Of a stretch of DNA of 64,000 bases, positions 57,625-64,000 are shown piece by piece. The notes below the pieces were generated by a model that was not told the origin of the DNA, made no database searches, and worked only from the letters and a program-made list of their open reading frames with translations. Positions within the stretch are counted from its first letter, which is position 1. Each line of letters opens with the position of its first letter. Position numbers and translations under genes: made by a program. Source of the DNA: Fratercula arctica (lineage: Eukaryota > Chordata > Aves > Charadriiformes > Alcidae); contig CANTUZ010000027.1 of NCBI GenBank assembly GCA_947846985.1, forward strand, positions 4,168,403-4,232,402. The letters run 5' to 3'.

Positions 57625-60600
57625 TTGTTGGGGGAGGGCAATGCTACCCAGCCTGCTAGTGACAAGCCAAGGGATGATGCTCCAAGGTCTGAGGGGTGGG
57701 TCACTAGTGAAGGCCCTCAACATGTTGCTCTGAGATGTGCTGGGTACGCTGCAGCACACTTGAAGTCTTATGGGGACGAGCCAGGGGCTCCTGAGGAGAT
57801 AGGAACCGGGGAGTCACAGATAAAACACCCCAGAGGAAGACCACCTGAAGAGCAGCATGAAGGAAATGTAGCCACTCCAGCCAGTGAGACAGCTTCATCG
57901 GGTGCCCAGCTGAAATGCCTTTACGCAAATGCAGGTAGCATGGGAAATAAGCAAGAAGAGTTGGAGATGTGCACACGCCTCCAGGGCTACGATCTTATTG
58001 GCATCACAGAGACATGGTGGGATGGCTCTTATGATCGGAGCGTTGGAATCGAGGGATACAGACTCTTCAGGAAGGACAGGCTGGGAAGACGAGGAGGGGG
58101 CGTTGCCCTCTATGCCAATGAACAGCTAGAGTCCATGGAGCTCCACCTGGGGATGGATGAAGACCCAACAAAGAGCTTATGGGTCAAGATTAAAGGGAAC
58201 ACAGGGGCAGGTGACATTACAGTGGGGGTCTGCTACAGGCCACCTGACCAGGATGACAGAGTGGATGAGGCCCTCCATAGACAGATAGGAGCGGCATCGC
58301 GTTCACAGACCCTGGTCCTCATGGGGGACTTCAACCACCCCGATATCTGCTGGAAGGACAACACAGCAGGGCACAAGAAATCCAGGAAGTTCTTGGAATG
58401 TGTCAATGGCAACTTTCTTCTTCAAATGGTAGAGGAGCCAACGAGGAGAGGAACTATGCTGGACCTTGTTCTTACCAACAAGGAGGGGCTGGTGGCGAGT
58501 GTCAAGCTCAAGGGTAGCCTCGGCTGCAGTGATCATGAAATGGTAGAATTCAAGATCCTTTGGGCAGCGAGGAGGGCACACAGCAAGCTCACTACCCTGG
58601 ACTTCAGGAGAGCAGACTTTGGCCTCTTGAGGGACCTGCTTGGCAGGGTAACATGGGAAAAAGTACTGGAGTGAAGAGGGGCGCAAGGAAGCTGGTTAGT
58701 ATTCAAGGATCACCTCCTCCAAGCTCAGGAACGGTGCATCCCAAGAATGAAGAAGTCAGGCAAAAATGCCAGGAGGCCTGCATGGATGAACAAGGAGCTC
58801 CTGGACAAGCTCAAAAGCAAAAAGGAGGCCTACAGAGGGTGGAAGCAAGGACGGGTTGACTGGGTGGAATACAGAGAAACTGTCCAAGTAGCCAGGAACC
58901 AGATTAGGCAAGCTAAAGCCCAGATAGAAATTAAATCTGGCTAGGGACATCAAGGATAACAAGAAAAACTTCTATAAGTACGTCAGGGGTAAAGGCAAGA
59001 CTAGGGAAGATGTGGGCCCTCTCCGGAAGGAGACAGGAGACCTGGTCACCCAGGATATGGAGAAGGCTGAGGTGCTGAATGACTTTTTTGCCTCGGTCTT
59101 CACCAGCAAGGGCTCTGACCATGCCGCCCAAGTTACAGAATGCAAAGGGAGGGTCTGTGAGAATGAAGAACCGCCCACTGTAGGAGAAGATCAGGTTTGG
59201 GACCACCTGAGGAACCTGAAGGTGCATAAGTCCATGGGACCTGATGAAATCCATCCACGGGTCCTGAGGGAGCTGGCAGATGAAGTCGCCAAGCCGCTTT
59301 TCATTATATTTGAAAAGTCGTGGTGGTCTGGTGAAGTTCCCGCTGACTGGAAAAGGGGAAACATAAGCCCCATTTTCAAAAAGGGAAAAAAGGGTGACTC
59401 AGAGAACTACAGACCGGTCAGTCTCACCTCTGTGCCTGGCAGGATCCTGGAGCAAATCCTCCTGGAAACTCTGCTAAGGCACATGGAAAATAAGGAGGTG
59501 ATTGGTGACAGCCAACATGGCTTCACCAAAGGCAAATCGTGCCTGACAAATCTGGTGACCTTCTGTGATGTTGCCACAGCAATCGTAGATAAGGGGAGAG
59601 CAACCGACATCATCTACCTGGACTTATGCAAAGCGTTTGACACTGTCCCGCACGACATCCTGGTCTCTAAACTGGAAAAGCACGGATTTGATGGATGGAC
59701 CACTCGGTGGATAAGGAACTGGCTAGATGGCCGCACTCAAAGGGTTGCAGTCAATGGCTCAATGTCCACATGGAAACCAGTGACGAGTGGCATTCCTCAG
59801 GGACCGGTGCTGTTTAACATCTTTGTCGGAGACATGGACAGTGGGATTGACTGCACCCTCAGCAAGTTTGCCGACGACACCAAGCTGTGTGGCACGGTCG
59901 ACACACGGGAGGGAAGGGATGCCATCCAGAGGGACCTTTGACAGGCTTGAGAGGTGGGCCTGTGCAAACCTCATGAAGTTCAACCAGGCCAAGTGCAAGG
60001 TCCTGCACCTGGGTCATGGCAATCCCAGGCACAAATACAGGTTGGGCGGAGAATGGCTTGAGAGCAGCCCTGAGGAGAAGTACTTGGGGGTGCTGGTGGA
60101 CGAGAAGCTCAACATGAGCAGGCAATGCGTGCACTTGCAGCCCAGAAAGCCGACCGCATCCTGGGCTGCATCAAAAGGAGCGTGGCCAGCAGGTCAAGGG
60201 AGGTGATTCTGCCCCTCTACTCTGCTCTGGTGAGACCCCACCTGGAATACTGCATCCAGCTCTGGAGTCCTCACCACAAGAAGGACATGGACCTGTTGGA
60301 ACGGGTCCAGCAGAGGGCCATGAGGATGATCAGAGGGCTGGAGCAGCTCTCCTATGAAGACAGGCTGAGAGAGTTGGGGTTGTTTCAGCCTGGAGAAGAG
60401 AAGGCTCCAGGGAGACCTTATAGCAGCCTTCCGGTACCTAAAGGGGGCCTACAGGAAGGATGGGGAGGGACTCTTTATCAGGGAGTGTAATGATAGGACA
60501 CGGGGTAATGGCTTCAAACTGAAAGAGGGTAGATTGAGATTGGATATCAGGAAGATATTCTTTACTCTGAGGGTGGTGAGGCACTGGAACAGGTTGCCCA

Positions 60601-60674
60601 GGGAAGCTGTGGATGCCCCTTCCCTGGAAGTGTTCAAGGCCAGGCTGGATGAGGCTTTGAGCAGCCTGGTCTAG
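57625..60674 (+). pseudogene. CR1 ORF2, broken (copy 2)
   Basis: The endonuclease half is uninterrupted here (349 codons, 57625-58674), because the extra G of copy 1 is absent. It shares the TGA at 58672 and the extra T near 59938. Private differences are an extra A near 58928, an extra T near 60385, and Tyr in place of Asp at the codon containing 60081. The segment 59012-59941 reads through the A-run that is frameshifted in copy 1. The complementary pattern of private 1-bp indels suggests sequencing error in one or both copies. Confidence 0.9.
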
Positions 60675-60762
60675 TCGGGAGGTGTCCCTGCCCAGGGTAG
60701 GGGGGTTGGAACTAGATGATCTTTAAGGTCCCTTCCAACCCCAACCATTCTGTGATTCTGTG

Positions 60763-61222
60763 TTTCTGGGTGCACTTGTCTCTCCCATCAGATTAACTAG
60801 AACCTCTCAAAGCTACAGGATGCTTCAGGAAACTCATGCATACTCCCATAGTACTTTGCAAATAACTTTAGTCCTTAAGGGCTTGTCTCACAAGCTTAGC
60901 AGGATAATTGACCAGTAGGTCTTCACACTTCTTCCCTGCTTTCTAAAGCACTATACCAAAAATAGTACCTGCAATCTGTAAGACAAAGCAATATTGGATG
61001 AAGTGATCTGAGGTTGGATAAAGGACATAGGTGGCATGCTACTTTCTAAGAGAAAAAGGAAAGAACTCTGCCTGCTTTTAAGAGTGACTCTAATAGTCAC
61101 AGGAATGATGACCCTGATGAACATTTGGTCACCAACTGCTGCTCTGCCCAGTCCTTATATCTAGCCAGCCCATGGTCCTACATGACCACGCCAGATCCAT
61201 TGCTGTGGACTTGCTTAAAATA
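60763..61222. other. Unassigned sequence (copy 2)
   Basis: This is the counterpart of 45717-46176. It has an extra C near 60873 and one T fewer near 61125, with no recognisable content. Confidence 0.55.
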
Positions 61223-61570
61223 TGTTTTCCTGGTTTGAGGATTTATTGGCGCCCAGTGTGGGACTTGAACGGGGCTCAACCAGGGCTCTGACAGATTGCC
61301 TTAAAAGTTTGAATCCCAGCTTGCTCAGAGAGTAAAACAGACGGCTCGCATCATGTTTGTTTTGGACAGAATATTGTATCATTTCTTTATAGGGTTTTGT
61401 TTAAAGTTAGTTGATACAACGCTGCTTAACCTGCCGTATGTGTTGCAAAATTTATTTGCTCTTTGTGTTTGTATGCAGTGGTTCAAACGTGCTATTCTGC
61501 AGTTGTGTTTAATTATGATACATACATTGATTGGATAGCTTCCTTACCTGAATACCTCAGGCATTAAGTA

Positions 61571-62881
61571 ATGGATTCTGTTACTGATTACACTTTCAAT
61601 TTTACCTTGGGAAAGTTTACTTCGCCCTTTACTGCTCATGCCAAATTGTCACCATCAGAGCCAGGGGATGGACCCCTTTTGGATTTTGGAAACGATGGTC
61701 GCTTTTTTAAAATCATGATTTTACTGTCGATTTTCCTGCATGGGTTGCAGGGGTGTTTTTTTATTAAATCTCAGTGCAAGAGTATGTGTTGTACGACATG
61801 CACTGCCACTACTCAAACTCCATCAGCACCGGTACAAGTTGCCCTGGTGAACAGAAAGAAAAAAAAAAGAGGTCAGTTCGTTCCCCTGCCCCTTATGACA
61901 AAGACCAGATAAAGCCAGATACCAGGGGAGAGGACTCTTCTGATGAAGATCCAGGAATGGGTCCTTCTAAAGAAGATCCAGGAAAGAGTCCTTCTCAAGC
62001 AGATCAGGGAGAGGGTCCTTCTCGGGCAGCGTCAGCGCAGGAGGAAGAATCAGATACAGAGGTAATAGTTAAATCCATCTCTATGAAGGAATTACGAAAT
62101 TTGAGAAAGGATTTTAGCTGTCATGAAGGTGAGACACTTATAACCTGGTTGCTCCGATGGTGGGATAATGGGGCTGATACCATGGATTTAGACGGTAGAG
62201 AAGCTAGGCAGTTGGGAAACCTGGCCAGAGGTGGAGGTATAGATAAAGTGATTGGGAGAAAGTCACAGACTCTCAGTCTCTGGAGGTGACTCATATCAGC
62301 CGTAAAAGGCAGATATCCTTTTAAGGATGATATCGAATGCCGCTCGAGCAAATGAATCATCATGGAGAAAGGTATTAAGTACCTGAGAGAAATGGCTGTG
62401 CGACAGATGATTTATGGTGACTGGCAAGTGAATGTAGATCCTGATGAAATGCCATGCAAACGACCTATGTTGCAGAAGTTTGTACAGAGGTGCACCATCA
62501 ATGTATTCCCACACTTTGTCAACACTGATCTGGGGAGGATGTGATGATGATTCACTAACTGTAAATGAAGTGGCTAACAGAATATGGCAGTATGAAGACA
62601 GTCTCTCTTGTCCCCTCCCTGTAGCAGCTGTGGAAAAACTGCCAGATAAAACAGAGAAAATGATTGAGAAAAATGAGAAATTGTTTGATAAACTGTTTGA
62701 TAAACTGTCTAGGATGGAGGAAAGAGCCCACTCTTCCCCTGCATGGACTCATGTCGCAGCTGTTAGAAGATGCCCTCCTATGAAACCAACTCAGAAGAGA
62801 CAGAACACACTACGAGATATCCTGTGGTTTTGCCTCTGTGACTACGGAGAGGACATGAGTAAGTGGGATAAAAGACCCTAA
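61571..62881 (+). pseudogene. ERV-L-like gag, broken (copy 2)
   Basis: It has the same architecture as copy 1. One additional A in the lysine run near 61860-61868 changes where the first frame is lost. An extra G near 62490 splits the capsid-like frame that is continuous in copy 1. Confidence 0.7.
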
Positions 62882-63078
62882 AGGCACAAGTAAGTGAGTT
62901 GCAAGGTAACGCAGATGGAAGAAAGAATTCTTCCAGGAGGATGGCTGCTCTGGTCAACAGGAAGTGGTTCTCCAGTCCAGGTAGGAAATCATCTGCTAAT
63001 TGTAGATGTTGTTCTCAACATTAGGGTTGCCCTGCCTCCAGCCAGGAGAAGGAGAGGGATAACAGAGTTTATTGGACT

Positions 63079-63463
63079 GTGTGGATTCGATGGCCTGGCA
63101 CATTAAAACCACAGAAATATACAGCCCTTGTGGACGCTGGTGCACAGTGTACCCTATTGTCATCGAATCATAAAGGGGACAGAATCTGTGACTATTTCTG
63201 GAGTGACAGGTGGGTCTCAAGAACTGACTGTATTAGAGGCCGAAGTGAGCCTGAATGGGAATAAATGGGAGAAGCACCCCATTGTGACTGGCCCAGATGC
63301 TCCGTGCATCCTTGGCATAGACTTCCTCAAGAGAGGGTACTTCAAAGACCTGAAAGGGTATCGATGGGCTTCTGGTATAGCAGCTGTAGAGACTGAGGGC
63401 ATTACACAGCTGTCTACTTTACCTGGCCTTTCAGATGACCCTTGTGGGTTGTGGGACTGCTGA
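63079..63463 (+). pseudogene. ERV-L-like protease region (copy 2)
   Basis: It carries the same DAG-type active-site motif as copy 1. A G-run expansion near 63174-63178 shifts the frame between the active-site motif and the ILGIDFL block. Confidence 0.7.
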
Positions 63464-64000
63464 AGGTTAAAGAACAGCAGGTGCCAATTGCTAGTGCCAT
63501 GGTGCATCAGTGACCATATCGCACCAACTGAGACTCCCTGATTCCATCCAAAACCTGATTCGTCGGCTGGAGACCCAAGGAGTGATCAGCAAGACTCGCT
63601 CATCCTTTAACAGCCCTATATGGCCAGTGTGAAAGTCTGATGGAAACTGGCAGCTAACAGTAGACTATTGTGGCCTGAATGAAGTCACACCAGCACTGAG
63701 TGCTGCTGTGCCAGACATGCTGGAACTCCAATATGAACTGGAGTCCAAGGCAGATAAATGGTATGCCACAACTGACATTGCTAATGCATTCTTCTCTATT
63801 CCTTTGGCAGCAGAGTGCAGGCCACAGTTTGCTTTCACCTGGAGAGGCATCCAGTACACCTGGAATCGACTGCCCCAGGGGTGGAAACACAGCCCTACTA
63901 TTGCCATGGACTGATCCAGACTGCACTGGAGAAGGGTGGAGCTCCAGAACACCTGCAATACATTGATGACATCATTGTGTGGGGTAATACAGCAGAAGAA
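63464..64000 (+). pseudogene. ERV-L-like pol RT, partial (copy 2)
   Basis: The RT N-terminal half is present to the window end. It has a lost C near 63544 and a lost T near 63902, the latter breaking the frame just after the HSPTI block. The YIDD motif lies at 63960-63971. Confidence 0.8.

Larger units (their letters stand above)
57346..60762 (+). mobile_element. CR1 LINE, 5'-truncated, inactive (copy 2)
   Basis: This is the duplicate of the element at 42301-45716, including the same truncation point and the same two terminal ATTCTGTG repeats. Confidence 0.93.
56236..64000 (+). repeat. Segmental duplication, second copy (cut by window end)
   Basis: The first 7765 bp of the second copy are present and end inside the retroviral RT domain. 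The junction at 56235/56236 follows unique-looking sequence after the inverted CR1. Only short microhomology is seen upstream of the two copies. Confidence 0.93.
61223..64000 (+). mobile_element. ERV-L-like provirus, copy 2, cut by window end
   Basis: It repeats the 5' remnant, primer-binding site (61247-61264), gag, protease and the first part of RT. Whether the antisense solo LTR and 3' LTR are also duplicated cannot be seen, because the window ends at the YIDD region. Confidence 0.88.

Overview
The window looks avian, or less likely from another sauropsid. It carries CR1 LINEs with an ATTCTGTG-type 3' end, an ERV-L-like endogenous retrovirus and very GC-rich CpG islands. There are no bacterial-style genes. 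I found no rRNA, tRNA or snRNA gene and no CRISPR array. The species and chromosome cannot be told from the sequence. Almost all long ORFs in the GC-rich parts are chance frames without stops.

Region 1 (1-40753) is a head-to-tail macrosatellite-like array with a unit of about 9.79 kb: U1 1-9768, U2 9769-19556, U3 19557-29345, U4 29346-39137, and U5 39138-40753, which runs into a 200-bp N gap (40754-40953). The units are nearly identical and differ mainly by 1-bp indels, a minisatellite step and the length of an oligo(A) tract. Each unit holds, in order: short segments bounded by splice-site-like sequences on the + strand; two related modules (A/B and A'/B') with a duplicated 97-bp exon-like segment; an antisense LTR-like segment; an AT-rich island; a GC-rich tandem duplication with an embedded minisatellite and CTCF-like motifs; and a CpG-island promoter (RFX X-box, NRF1, three CCAAT boxes spaced 28 bp, ETS pair) followed by an exon-1-like segment with a good splice donor. 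Read to the right, each promoter would drive a transcript into the next unit. Several predicted exons join in compatible reading phase, giving a hypothetical ORF of roughly 180 codons of unrecognised type. A spliced noncoding RNA is equally possible.

Region 2 (40954-64000), beyond the gap, is repeat-rich and has no recognisable host gene. A segment starting at 41192 recurs in direct orientation from 56236 (offset 15,044 bp) to the window end. It contains a 5'-truncated, broken CR1 (42301-45716), a degraded ERV-L-like provirus (about 46177-51894) with an antisense solo LTR inserted in pol and flanked by a perfect 5-bp target duplication, otherwise unassigned sequence, and a second CR1 on the minus strand (54392-55985) with a long uninterrupted reverse-transcriptase ORF. 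The second copy is cut by the window end within the retroviral RT domain. The copies differ almost only in homopolymer length, so they are either a very recent duplication or an assembly duplication.

Sequence quality matters here. Single-base indels rise sharply over about 37.4-40.4 kb, just before the gap, so broken frames there should not be read as biology.
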